NCBI RefSeq assembly: GCF_020085105.1
Contig: NC_058063.1
Coordinates: 467,001 to 531,000, forward strand
Reading direction: 5' to 3'
Source of the DNA: Siniperca chuatsi
Taxonomy: Eukaryota; Chordata; Actinopteri; Centrarchiformes; Sinipercidae
DNA length: 64,000 bases
In this document: one piece after another, positions 33,901-45,041 of the stretch
How the letters are laid out: every line of letters begins with the position of its first letter
Position numbering within the stretch: position 1 is the first letter of the stretch
Program-made: the position numbers and the translations under genes
Notes under the pieces: generated by a model
The model's database searches: none
Told to the model about the DNA's origin: nothing
Seen by the model: the letters and a program-made list of their open reading frames with translations, nothing else

Positions 33901-36308
33901 TTATAACAATGACAAACCCTGGTTCACAGCGAAGCTCAGACAGCTAAGGCTGGAAAAGGAAGACGCGTTCATGAGTGGGGACAGGGACATGTTTAAGGAG
34001 GCAAAATACAGGTTTAGCAAGGCGGTGAGAAAGGTTAAACGACTATAATCTCAGAAACTTCAATAGTAATTCTGAGTTAATGACTCTGCTTCTGTCTGGA
34101 GAGGTGTCATAGACAGATTACCAACTACAAACCCAAAGCCCTCCAATCCGTTAGAATGACTTCTACTGTGGATTTGAGACAAAGGGACAGTTCTGAAACC
34201 ATCCCCCTTTACTCCATCCACCACCTCCAGCCCGCCCGACCTCTCCCACCCCAGACAGACACTTTTTGAAACACTTACCTCGGGTAAAAGGCTGTGGGCC
34301 ATCAAGACCAAAACCTCACGTCACAAGAACAGTTTCTTCCCATCTGCAGCTGGCCACATCAACAAGACCCGGGACCCCCACTGACACTGACTCTCATCCC
34401 ACACCATGGACACTACATGTTACACTAACGTAAAGTCTCCATATCTAACTTGACGCATTGCATTAATGCAAATCTTTATTGCACATATTCTTAATATAGT
34501 GAACATTTGCACACTCCTTAGTCAGTATTTTGTACATTCCATCCTCTTATAAACACTGTACAGCTCTTTTAATTTTTAAACAGGTGTATAGATATATTTT
34601 TTATTGTAAATTTCTATTTTATATTTAAGACTCTTCACTTGCAGTATTTTCTTTTCTCTTACTATGTTTATTGTGACCGTTATGCACCAAAATACCAAAG
34701 CAAATTCTTTGTATGTGAAAACCTGATTATGTTGATTTAATTCTGTTACTCGTCTTCGTAATCCAAATCTCTTTCTTGTGATTGGATGGCTGACATTTCT
34801 CTTCCTGCACGACCAAATCATCTTCCCAGTGACTTTGCAAACTAGCAACGCACTGTCAACAGTGCCAACGCTGGTGCAAGCTGCACCCTACGGCTGTAGG
34901 AGCTTGGCCAACATCAGACGCTGATGGGAAGAGTACATGATGGCAACAGCGGGGCTTAGTTGGAAAAAACTAAGTGCAACCTCTAACTAAGAGGTTAGCT
35001 TACTGGCACTGGCTCTAGATAGGGCCGTTCACATTTTTCACGAGTTTCGTGGCCACCGTAGTTTCTCCTACACGCTTAGAAGGAGAGGGTGATGCAAGCG
35101 GTATTCAAATGGTTGCAAACTGCAATTTCCCCCATTTCTTATAAGTTTTATACATTCTGATCCAGGTTTTTTGGCAAAAAGGAAGCAGAGAGGTTAGGAA
35201 AAGTCGCTGTGATGTAGTGGTGTGTGAACATAATGTGGGAAAATCCATGGAGGGCTAACAGATGTCCAAATTTGTTACAGAGTCATGTTGAACAGTGTGA
35301 GGTTTGATCGGACAGCAGTGCACTTAGTTCAGGAATGCTTCTAAATCCTCAACTATACAAACCACCTCTTTTTTTTCGAAAGTGAGATTTTTTTTCAGCT
35401 TGGCCATGGAAAGTTTACAAATACAAATCTCAAGTAGGCTACTCACTGAGGTCACGGATTTATCCAAGGTGCCAGAGAAGCTAGAATATGGTTTAATATG
35501 GTATCGGTTTGATGTGGGATGATTTCAATTACAGGACACAGCTAGACATATTCTAGGGCATGGTAAACAAACTGCCTAAAATATTTTGTTGATTTTAGTT
35601 TTGTTTATCAATGGTGGGTGGACTTATGAATTGATGTTCTGTGTTGACAAAGAAGGTTGCTTGTCTTTTTCCTGTTCTGAGTGATGAGGGTTTTTTTGTC
35701 TTTTTAGACACCATGAAGTGATTTTGTTGATTGTATGAAGCGTTTTAAGAACACAACACCTTTTGGAGCATTTTATGTTTTGCAAACTGAAACACAGTTA
35801 CTTTACTTTTAGGCTACTTTAACCTTTAAATCCCCAGTGTTTACTGTGAGGATGTGACAAATATGAATTTACAGATACTTACATGCTCATCAATAGAGTA
35901 AGCATGTCCCTCTGCCAGCTTGTTGAGACGGTATGTGTCCCCTTCACTTATATCATATCCTACAATCATCACTGCTGTTGGGAAAAGACTCAGATTTCCT
36001 ACGTGGTCTGAATGCCCGTGAGTCCCCACGACAAAGTTAATGTCTCCCGGTTCTAGACCCCTCTCTTTCAGTGTCATTAGGAGGAAGTCCCGGTTCCACG
36101 GTCCACCGGTGTCCACCAGAATAATCCTGGGCCCCGTTATGAGGGTGATGGTCCCGTCGGCTCTATACGTCCCGTCGGTCTGAGATAAACAATATCCGAC
36201 TTTAAGGACGGACACGGAGTAAGGCTGACCGGAGAAGTCGGGTTGACACTCTGATAGAGGGACTGTTTGAAACTGACCAAAGAACACTTCACTGTCTGTC
36301 CCCATCAT
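30979..36308 (-). CDS. mblac1: Metallo-beta-lactamase domain-containing protein 1
   Basis: Two coding exons: 35883-36308 (142 codons) and 30979-31218 (79 codons plus stop), joined in phase 0 over a 4.66-kb intron with GTAAGT and CAG ends; 221 residues. The zinc-binding motif THGHSDH is at residues 96-102, with further ligands in PGHSGQD (H151), AGDLFE (D173) and IPGHGLPF (H212). All metal ligands of the fold are present. MBLAC1 is known in vertebrates as a small metallo-beta-lactamase hydrolase reported to act in histone pre-mRNA 3' processing. The start is one of two adjacent ATG codons (36308 or 36305); the second, ATGGGG, has the better context. A GTG-initiated extension to 36323 is not needed in a eukaryote. 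The intron contains a Tc1-like element, a hAT-like element and a Rex1 fragment. Confidence 0.88.
31831..32440 (+). mobile_element. Tc1-like element fragment in mblac1 intron
   Basis: Begins CAGTGGTGTGAAAAAGTGTT directly after a TA, as Tc1/mariner ends do. The interior holds decayed transposase sequence on the plus strand (a TAAAATATGGTGGTGGTAGT block that encodes the family's KYGGGS, and GTCTGGGGCTGTTTTGCTGC for VWGCFAA). The right terminal repeat is not visible, and the match stops near 32440. Confidence 0.75.
32441..32975. other. Intron sequence, unassigned
   Basis: Part of the mblac1 intron. It has a run of A near 32488 but no recognisable family. Confidence 0.35.
32983..33808. mobile_element. 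hAT-like non-autonomous element, 826 bp
   Basis: The left end CAAGGTGCGAAATTAAC is an imperfect inverse of the right end, which reads CAGTGTCTGAAATGAAC on the minus strand. The flanks are ATAATTAG (32975-32982) and ATAATAG (33809-33815), an 8-bp target duplication with one base lost. No transposase frame is present. Confidence 0.6.
33845..34300 (+). pseudogene. Rex1-like LINE ORF fragment
   Basis: Plus-strand remnant from the region between endonuclease and reverse transcriptase. One frame encodes NDKPWFTAKLRQLRLEKEDA and FMSGDRDMFKEAKYRFSKAV, another WRGVIDRLPTTNPKP-like sequence. It is broken by stops and lies in the mblac1 intron. Confidence 0.7.
34301..34580 (+). repeat. Probable LINE 3' end fragment
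   Basis: A frame encodes RHKNSFFPSAAGHINKTRDP followed by a stop and an AT-rich tail with 'cacatattcttaatatagtg'. This looks like the C-terminus and 3' tail of a different LINE family fused to the Rex1 fragment. Confidence 0.5.
34581..35882. other. mblac1 intron, nothing recognised
   Basis: The first-exon-proximal 1.3 kb of the intron. No repeat family or extra exon is supported. Confidence 0.4.
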
Positions 36309-36613
36309 ATCAGTAACGTTCACAGGAAGCGCTATGGGAGCTGTACAAGAACATTACAGCTGCTTCCACTGTGCAGTCCAAACCATCGTAATAGGTGCAT
36401 ACTGCCACCTACTGTGTCGGAGTGTGTATAATCAGTTGTGTTGAAATTCTGTTCAGTAGATTCTGTTTTCACTTTACAGTGGTTTTGGGATTGTGGCCAC
36501 TTCTTCTCATCAAGTAGCTGTAAATTCACATATGAATCAGGGGCAGCCTATGGAGGAATATTACTTAAAACAACTCAGACTGCATACCATGTTCATCCTG
36601 TCTGTTGTAGCTT

Positions 36614-36842
36614 TTCAATTGAATTAAATTTTATTTATATAGCGCCAATTCATCAGTTATCTCATTGCACTTTTCCTATAGAGCAGGTCTAGACCGTACT
36701 CTTTATATTATTTACAGGGACCCAACAAATCCCACCATGAGCAAGCACTTGGCAACAGTGGCAAGGAAAAACTTCTTTTAAGAGGCAGAAACCTTGGGCA
36801 GAACCAGACTCAATGGTGGGCGGTCATCCGCAGCTGTCTTGT

Positions 36843-36880
<38 letters not shown>

Positions 36881-37890
36881 CAGAGAGAGAGCACAATGCA
36901 AATTCCACCTAGAATTTTAAGACAGTAGTAATGTAATGTTAGTGGTAATATTAATACATTAATAATAATAGGAATGATAGTCATAGGAATAATAATGACA
37001 ATAATAGTAACAAAGCCAATAACAACAGCTGTAGTAGCAGTTGTCGAGCAGGAATATGGGGGCAGCAGGTGGCCAACAATCACAGATCCAGACGCTACAG
37101 CTCCAGAAGTAGAAATACCCGCTGAAAGCGACAGACGGAGAGGAGAGAAACGAGAAAGCACAAAACTACGGGAGACAGAAGATGTCGAGTTAGTAACATG
37201 CAGTAATGGGATAAAAATGCATACAGATGGAGAGAGAGAGGAAGAGAGAGGTGCATCATGGGAAGTCTCCCGGCAGTCTAGGCCTATAACAGCATAACTA
37301 AGGGATGGTTCAGGGCTCACCCAAGCCATCCCCAACTATAAGCTCAAAGAGGAAAGAGGAAAGTCTTAAACCTACTCTTAAATGTGGAGCTGGTGTCTGC
37401 CTCCCGAACCCAAACTGGGACCTGATTCCACAGGAGAGGAGCTTGATAACTGAAGGCTCTGGCTCCCATTCTACATTTGGAGAATCCAGGAACCTGTAAG
37501 CCTGCATTCTGGGAGCGCAGTGTTCTAGTGGGGTAATAAGGTATTATGAGCTCTTTATGTGATGGTGCCTGACCATTAAGAGCTTTGTAGGTGAGGAGAA
37601 GGATTTTAAATTCTTTTCTGGATTTTACAGGGAGCCAGTGCAGAGAAGCTAATATTGGAGAAATATGATCTCTTTTCCTAGTTCTTGTCAGTACACATGC
37701 TGCAGCATTCTGGATCAACTGGAGAATCTTAAAGAACGTATTTGGGCAGCCTGATAATAAGGAATTGCAATAGTCCAGCATAGAAGTAACAAATGCATGG
37801 ACTATTTTTTCGGCATCATTTTGAGACAGGATGTGCCTGATTTTTAGGTAGGTGAAAGAAGGCAGTCCTTGAAGTTTGTTTCATGTGGGA
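36614..37890 (-). mobile_element. L2 LINE, 3' half
   Basis: Minus-strand L2 element with its 3' end at 36614 (AATTTTATTTATATAGCGCC), the tail to about 37330 with a GA microsatellite at 36849-36879, and the C-terminal part of the reverse transcriptase ORF at 37344-37890. It is the most complete copy of the L2 tail here and serves as a reference for the copies at 503, 13213 and 28204. It starts about 300 bp upstream of the mblac1 start codon. Confidence 0.88.
37344..37781 (-). pseudogene. L2 reverse transcriptase C-terminal part
   Basis: A single open frame of 145 codons encoding the C-terminal domain of L2 RT: LDYCNSLLSGCPN, LQLIQNAAACVLTRTRKRDH, LHWLPVKSRKEFKILLLTYK and the end SFKSRFKTFLF-like (STFKSRFKTFLFPL). 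The catalytic part is missing (5' truncation near 37890), so no activity is expected. Confidence 0.88.
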
Positions 37891-38208
37891 GTTAAAGAAA
37901 ACAAATACAACTTGCAAAGCTTTTTAGCCTCCTTATTTAAATTAGCAATCACATTGATAATTTTCAACTTTTTGAAATACCTGTTTAAGTAATTATATAT
38001 CTTTACTTTATTCACTATTTAATTTTTACTGGACAAAGTTTAAATTTTGTGAAAAATTGTTTAAATTCTCCCTAAGTGCATGTCTCAAGTTTTTACAGAA
38101 AGTAAAACACAATGTAATACAGTAATACAATGTAGACAATAGAAAGGTGAAAGGTAATACACATTAGTATGTGATCTCAAACATCTATATACCTATACTA
38201 TATATATT
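37891..38208. other. Non-coding, nothing recognised
   Basis: Very AT-rich spacer between the L2 and SINE copies. Confidence 0.4.
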
Positions 38209-38432
38209 GTGGGTGGTTTAGTGGTAGAGCGGGCCGTCCACCAGTCAGAAGGTCTGCAGTTCGATCTTCTTTTCCAGTCCACATGTCGAAGTGTCCTTGG
38301 GCAAGACACTGAACCCCAAATTGCTCTCGAGGGCTGTGCCTTCTGTGTGAATGCGATATGTAGTGTGTGAAGTGCTTTGAGTGGTCAGAAGACTAGAAAG
38401 GCGCTATACAAGTACCGTCCATTTACACTGCA
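38209..38432 (+). repeat. tRNA-derived SINE
   Basis: Same family as 20058-20390: head TGGTTTAGTGGTAGAGCGGG and GCAGTTCGATC, body GTGTCCTTGGGCAAGACACT, end AAGGCGCTATACAAGTACCG. It is shorter in the TG-rich body. Confidence 0.8.
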
Positions 38433-39525
38433 CTACACCGACACAACAGCCTAATGTAATTTGGTCTTCATTTAAGCTAAGCTAATGCAAACTCCATAAA
38501 ACAACCAGCTGAAATTCCAACCCGAGAACCTTCTCGCTGTAAAGCAACAGATCCACTGTGCCAATCCCAGGGGGAGACAGGGCTGCAATGGGATTAATTG
38601 ACAATGTGTGCTGTACATTACCATTTGAATGGCCAGGATAACTTATATCTAATAGTTTTTAACAACAATTTACAACAGTTTGAGAACATTTTACACTACA
38701 GCAGACAGCAAACATAAACACCTGTATGTCAAAGCAGCCACAGCAACTACACAGTCAACAACAGAGAACTAATGCATGAGAACTGCAAGGAGATGAAGAG
38801 GGAGAGACAGCACCTGGACGGGGCGAGAGAAGTTAACCACGACCAGTTCATCATAGTTTATAATAATACAGCGCAGTGAGGATACAGACATTTCATAGAG
38901 GAGACAAGCGGATATAACGCGGATCTATCTCACTGTTTACTATTAACAGAGACTCCAGTCTGCAGTGTAGTTCATACACTTCACTGATAAACCACAAAAG
39001 AGTAACATTAGGCTTCATGATCAAAGAAAGTTTTTATATCACGTCAACACTTATGTCCATATTCACACACTCCCTCTCTCTGCTGCCAGTCTGCTTTCTG
39101 TGAATGGCCGAATGGCGCGTTGCTTTAAATATTGTCGCTGCATGGAATTGTGGGACGGCATTATCTCCTTTCCTTTCGTAAAGAACGGTCCAGTGTATCC
39201 TCTGCTAAAGGAGATATGAAAGGAAACAATGAAGTACATTTCCTTAGCATTTAGATCATTCGAACAGCTCTTATCATGGTTGCCACATAGATAATTTCGG
39301 GTCATTTCACTCTGTTAGAAACCTTCCTAAGCAAAAGAAAGATTTTTTGACCGCAACCTTTTACTGGAATGCAGCATAAAAACTGCGACCACCCCGATCT
39401 CGTGAGGTTATCGTTGCCCACGTGTACAAGATGCCAGAGCAAGTCAGGATCAAGTCGGACACAAATCTAACCAGCATACATTGTGTGCTGATTGCCAGTA
39501 ATTGATTAGGTGCAGGCCTGGCTTC
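38433..39525. other. Non-coding, possible repeat content
   Basis: No gene supported. 39090-39300 ('ggaattgtgggacggcatta', 'gaaggaaacaatgaagta'-like sequence) has the look of a fish interspersed repeat, but I cannot name it. Confidence 0.35.
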
Positions 39526-39804
39526 GTCTTCTTCTTCGTAAAGTTTTATGGTGGTTGGTAATCAACGTTATGGCGCATTGCCGCCACCAACTGAAATGGT
39601 GTGTGGACTGGGACTCTAACTATACATTCACTAATGATTAAATAAAAGAAAATAAACTGAGAAAAATCAATTAAATTTTTTTAAATTTTATTTTTACATT
39701 TTAAAAAATTAAAAATAAACACACCATATTTATATTCTGTTTCTCAAATTTGTTCTCCTAAGATAATGAAACAACAATAGATAACACTTCTCTCTAGAAC
39801 TTCT

Positions 39805-42800
39805 TTATAAAAGATCACGTAAATCAGACCGCATCTTTATTTCTTTAAGGTTCAGTGTCAGTTCTCTTCTCTCAGCATCATATTTTGGACAGTAAATCAT
39901 AACATGTTCTAAAGTTCCTTCTTGAAAACAGAATGTACATCTTCCCGTATTATTTTTTCCTATTTTACATAATGTACTGTTTAATCCTGTGTGACCAAAA
40001 CGTAGCCAGGATATTATTGTTTTCTCTTTCCCGGTCTTCCTCGGTTTCTCATCACACCTACTTTTCTTTGAATGTTGTATAACCACCTTCCTGTTCTCTC
40101 TTCTTCCCACTGCTTTTGACACCTTTCTTTCAACTTATCCTTCAGATCAGATCAGAAATACTTTATTGATCCCCGGAGGGGAAACTCTTTGTTACAGCTG
40201 CTCAATCACATCAGTGCACACAGGAATAGAAGTTCTAAGCAAATCGAAATATAATACACTATAATACAGGTAAGATAAATTAAGCACAAAGTAGATATAA
40301 GTATAAAATTAAAATAAGTGTAAAGTACAAAATGGATTTACCGGTTGATGATAAGTATGTACGGTATAATAAGACAATGTTAATATAAGTAATAGTGCAT
40401 GTACTGTCAAGTTAAGTGTAGCTTATTAAGATGATTATGAGATGGTGGATATTGCACAGCAGTAATAGAAGTATGAATAAATATCAATAAATTAAACTGA
40501 AAATAGAGTATATTGCACGGGAGTATTAAACAGAGAATATTGCACAATTATTTCACGTTTTGCAGTGATGTTAATGGTCCAATGTCCAGTTTAATGACCT
40601 AGGGTCATACAGACTGACACTTAGAGGGAGGACTTAAAGAGTTTGATGGCCACAGGCAGGAATGACTTCCTGTGGCGCTCCGTGGTGCATTGTGGGGGGA
40701 TGAGTCTTCCGCTGAAGGCGCTCCTTTGTTTGACCAGCACGGGTGGGAGACACTGTCCAAGATGGCACGTAGTTTGGCCAGCATCCTCCTCTCTGACACC
40801 ACCGCCAGAGAGTCCAGCTCGACCCCCACAATGTCACTGGCCTTACGGATCAGTTTATTGAGTCTGTTAGTGCCCGCTACCCTCAGCCTGCTGCCCCAGC
40901 ATGCAACAGCATACAGGACAGCACTGGCCACCACAGACTCATAAAACATCTTCAGCATTGTCCGGCAGATGTTGAAGGACCTCAGCCTCCTCAGGAAATA
41001 GAGGCGGCTCTGGCCCTTCCTGTAAAGAGCTTGAATGTTCTTAGCTCAGTCCAGTTTATTGTCCATGTGTACTCCCAGGTACTTGTAGTCCTCAACAATG
41101 TCCACACTGTCCCCCTGGATGGAAACCGGGGTCACTGGTGCCTTGGCCCTTCGGAGGTCTACAAGGTCTAATTGTGGTTTTCATTTCCATTTTACTAAGG
41201 GGTAATGTGATGTCAATGTGATTCATTTTTGTAGCTTCTTTTGCACACTTGTCAGATATTTCATTTCCTTTGATTCCTAAATATGCTGGTATCCATACAA
41301 ATGTCATATTTAGCCCCATCATTTGAATTCTATATAGTGTTTGTTGTATCTCTACTAAGACATCTGGTCTGCTGTCTAAATGGTTGTGCTTCAAGCTGAT
41401 TAATGACGAGCTGGAATTAGAGCATATTACTGCTCTCAAAGGTCTCACATCTTCAACCCATCGCAATGCTAACAAAATTGCCAGCATCTCCCCAGTATAC
41501 ACCAATACTCCATCACTGATTCCTTTGCCAATTTTAATGTTGAAATCTAGAACTATGAATGAAATACCGGTTTTGTTAGCTGTGTTCTTTGAAGCATCTG
41601 TATAAATTTGAATATAGCTGTAGTAGATACTTTCTATATAGGTCTGTATTATCTGTGGATGTAAAATAAGCTTTTTATCTTTGTTCTTTTTGCCAAGCAA
41701 TGTGAGATCTACTACTGGGAGTGATACTGTTGGACTAATGTCTATTTCTGTTATTCCTAGTTCTTTTGCTTGTCCATCCAAAACTTTTTGTTTCTCTCCT
41801 CTTCCTTTCCCATTAGGGTTTTAGTGCATCTAGCATCGGATGATCTTCATTATGTCCATTTAAATTAACCCAATAGTTTAAAGATAGTGTATTCTCCTTA
41901 ATTCCAGTGGCATTTCTCCCATTTCCACTTGTAATGCTCATGTTGGGGTTGTTCTGATGGCACCTGAACATAGTCTTAAAGCCTGATATTGAATGTTGTC
42001 TAACTTTCTGAGAGATGTACTTGCTGCAGATCTAAATACAACACACCCAGGATCTAATACAGATCTTATTAATCCTATATTGATGGTTTTCAATGCTGAT
42101 ATCTCTCCCCCCCATTCACTTCCCACCAGAAATCTCATTACATTTAATACATACACTTGTCAATTACCTTCTGAATATGTGGTGTGATTCTTTCATCAAA
42201 CCACAACCCTAGAAATTTAAATTGGTTCACTCTCCAATTCTTGATTATATAATTTTAAATTACTGTCATTTCTTTTTCGTGTAAGAACATTTTGTCTTAA
42301 TCCCCATTTAAATGACCATTCTTCTATTTTAACAATAGCCTCCTGTATTTTCTTCACACAAATTTCAAAATCCTTGCAACCTTTTATATTCAATAAGATT
42401 CTGAAAATTGTGAGTTCTTTTTAACATTTTAAAAGCTTTATTTCAAGATTTTATTACATTTTCACATTCCTTTGTCCACCATGGTACGATTTCTTTTTTA
42501 TGCTTAGCTCCTTTCCTTTAAATCGTTTTCTTTGCTGCCCCTATTATGGCTTCACAAACAGAAATATTTAGTTCATCAACATCTTGATTAACATTAACTT
42601 TTTGCATTTCTTTATCACTAATCTTCTTAAACATTGAAAAGCTGAAAACCTATCGATCTACTCCTCCAATACCATATTCTTCTGCACTCAGCCCTACTTC
42701 AGTTAATATGGGATAGCGGTCACTTCCTGCTGTTGTTTCTCTTACACTTTCCCATGTGCAAATACCCGCCACTGTTTCTGACACTAAAGTAAGATCTATG

Positions 42801-43298
42801 GCTGATGTACCCTCTGTACCCTTTCTAACATAAATTCTGGTACCATTTCCATCATTGAGGCATATTATATTTCTGATTTCCATTAGCATAATGTATTATG
42901 AGCATTCAAATCTCCACAAATAACTTTTCCTTCTAGATTTACAGCTAATTCCTCCAGTACTTCTAATGAAAGCTTTTTGCAAGGATTGTAAAAATTTACT
43001 AATTTAATAGTACGATCTTTTGTCCAAACTTCAATTACTATCATTTCCCAATACTTAAATTCTTCAATACACTATATTGCATTTCTTGTTTCACAAAAAC
43101 TATACAGTCTCCTCCATTTCCCTCCACTCTATCTCTGCGTATACTATTATATCCTTTAATTACAAAATCTAACGCTGGCTTAAGCCATGTTTCTTGAATA
43201 CATATTATTTCTGGTTTATTTCTCAGACCTTTAACAAATCTTTTAAATTCCTGACCATTTGCTATTAAACTCCTTGCGTTCCATTGAAGAATAATCAT
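39805..43298 (-). pseudogene. Nimb copy A ORF2 remnant
   Basis: Order on the minus strand: an APE-type endonuclease at 43298-42650 (LQWNARSLIANGQEFKRFVK, CIQETWLKP), a deletion removing the RT core near 42420, the RT C-terminal region (VLNVMRFLVGSEWGG at 42156) and RNase H (41781-41166). In the RNase H, IYTDASKN and GEMLAILLALRWVE are kept but the expected ICSDSS block reads ICSNSS, losing a catalytic aspartate. After the Rex1 insertion, 40122-39805 encodes RFGHTGLNSTL and the C-terminal zinc finger CTFCFQEGTLEHVMIYCPKY. It is dead by deletion, stops and active-site change. Confidence 0.85.
40142..41165 (-). mobile_element. Rex1-like LINE inserted in copy A
   Basis: The 3' tail (ACTTTATTGATCCCCGGAGG at 40158) and the C-terminal ORF part interrupt the Nimb ORF2: RNase H sequence stops at 41165 and resumes as the C-terminal zinc-finger region at 40122. 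The Rex1 frame at 40958-40605 encodes MFYESVVASAVLYAVACWGS and VSERRMLAKLRAILDSVSHP. The element is 5' truncated at the sequence encoding VDIVEDYKYLG. Confidence 0.85.
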
Positions 43299-43314
43299 TA
43301 GGTTCTTTCTCCTA

Positions 43315-44421
43315 AGACCCCAGACTTTTGATGATTTGTTCCCAGGATGGATCTTTCATAGCCAACAATTTTTCAGCTCCCTTCACAATTATTTTGATTT
43401 TCTGTTTAACTTGATCTGCACAGTTGATTACATAAGCAATGAACAAAATCAGTATATCTACTGTCAGTTTTGTAGTTTGTCTACTCCTGGTCTTGAGTTT
43501 TGACTGGTTTTGTCTGTTTCTTCCATTTCCTTTTGTCTTTGCACTGTCTTCACTGCTTCAGCATAACTTATGTTGTTAGCTGTTTTTACTTGTTGAATTT
43601 CCACTGCTCTTTTCCTGACTTCACAACCCCCAAATGCTGCACTGTGTTGGCCACCACAATTAAAAATTTAGCCTGTACATTACCTCCACATTCCCTAAAT
43701 CTATGATCACCTCCGCATCTGGCACACCTTTGCAAACCATTGCTATATGCCTATACCTCTGGCATTTGTAACACCAGAGGAGGAACATAAGACCTGACTG
43801 GGAAACTCATACAGCCTTTCTTTATTTTATCCTGAAGTACCAGGTCTTGGAACTCAAGGAGCACTGACAAACTTTCTACTCTCTCACCATTAATTGTCTT
43901 TAACAATCTCTTTAGTCTCCTCACCTGGCCTCCATGAATACTTTGAGTTTTTCCAGGTCTTCATCAATGGGAATGCCTGTTATCACTCCCCGGGCAACTT
44001 TAATCTCACCCAGAACTCTTCTTTCACAAATTCTTTCAGCATGCAAAGCTTTATTTCTCTGTTTTTCATCTCTACATTTTATCAACAGGTTTCCATCTCA
44101 AAGAATCTTGACCATTTCTACTTCTCCTAACTTCTTTTTCAGCTCATTAGATAACACTATTGGGCTTATATTCACCTGCTCATCTTCCCTCCGGAATTTA
44201 AGTATTATTTTAAATTCCTCTCTCTGCACCTTCCTGCGAACAGCGTGGTTACCTTCATCGGAACTATTCTCCTCTAAGCTTCTTTGACTGCTCTGGCTGG
44301 CAGACGCCCTTACCTCCTCATCTGATCTCATATTTGCTTTACCTCTCCCTCTTCCTCTACAAACCGGAGTCCAGTCATCCAACTCCATATCGTCTTCATC
44401 ATTTTCTACCTGTGTTGCCAT
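43315..44421 (-). pseudogene. Nimb copy A ORF1 (nucleic-acid-binding) remnant
   Basis: The likely start at 44421 reads MATQVENDEDDMELDDWTPV, with an acidic and Arg/Gly-rich N-terminus and a frame to 44098 (FKIILKFRREDEQVNISPIV). Later frames carry CCHC-type zinc-knuckle sequence around 43640-43760 and end in DPSWEQIIKSLGS with a stop near 43320. ORF1 proteins of this clade package the element RNA. Frameshifts divide it here. Confidence 0.7.
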
Positions 44422-44561
44422 CCCGATCCAGTCACAAATCAGTTTATGCCAACCGCAAATCAAAAAACGAGTCGAAGATCCAATCGTTGGACGTCGTGTC
44501 CGTCCGTCTCTCCGCCGGTTGCTTCTGCAGGCCTGGCTCATCTCAAACGAGCCTAGTATGT

Positions 44562-44718
44562 GATCCGTATCGGCTGCCCGATCCATACTGCCCATGCGCA
44601 AAATAGGTCCTGTAAGCCAAAAAAGGTTACCGCAAATGTGCCTGTTCAAAATATTAAAACTAAATCTTTCAAATCAAGATAACAAAATGTTTTTTAGTCA
44701 ATGGAAATTTAATGGTTC
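44562..44718 (+). repeat. Left arm of a long inverted repeat pair
   Basis: Aligns in inverse orientation with 61026-61206. A 28-bp block is identical (44625-44652 against 61116-61143, core GGTTACCGCAAATGTGCC), and AAGATAACAAAATGTTTTTT is shared at about 44676. The outer part GATCCGTATCGGCTGCCCGA matches GATCCGTACCGGATGCCCGA. A third partial copy of the outer part lies at 44800-44822. Confidence 0.75.
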
Positions 44719-45041
44719 ATTATTATACAATAGGGAATTTGCTTAATAAAAAACCTGACACTTGTCAGTACCCGTGCTGACACTGCATTTACGCCGGCTG
44801 CCCGATCCGTTCTGCACATGAGTGTATTATTATTATTATTTCTTCTTCTTCGTCTTCTTCTTCTTCTTCTTCTTCAACGGCGGTTGGCAACCAGCTTAAT
44901 GGTGCATTACCGCCACCTTCTGTTCTGGAGTGTGGATCATTCAGTAAAACATAATATACAGGGATTGAGGGGGGAAGGGAAAAAAAAACAAAACAAAAAA
45001 AACCCTTATCTTTAGATCCTATAATTAAGCCCAGTACCCCT

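Larger units (their letters stand above)
39526..44561 (-). mobile_element. I/Nimb-clade LINE, copy A
   Basis: Minus-strand LINE with a GAA-rich 3' end (TCTTCTTCTTCG at 39530 on the plus strand) followed by the family-specific GCATTGCCGCCACC block near 39572. ORF1 lies near 43315-44421 and ORF2 (endonuclease, residual reverse transcriptase, RNase H, C-terminal zinc finger) at 39805-43298. The central RT with its catalytic box is deleted near 42420. A Rex1-like LINE is inserted at 40142-41165. Confidence 0.85.

Noticed and set aside
36309-36323. Five-codon longer start for mblac1
   Set aside because: It needs a GTG start. Two ATG codons follow directly, and family members start with a similar short MGTDSE segment.
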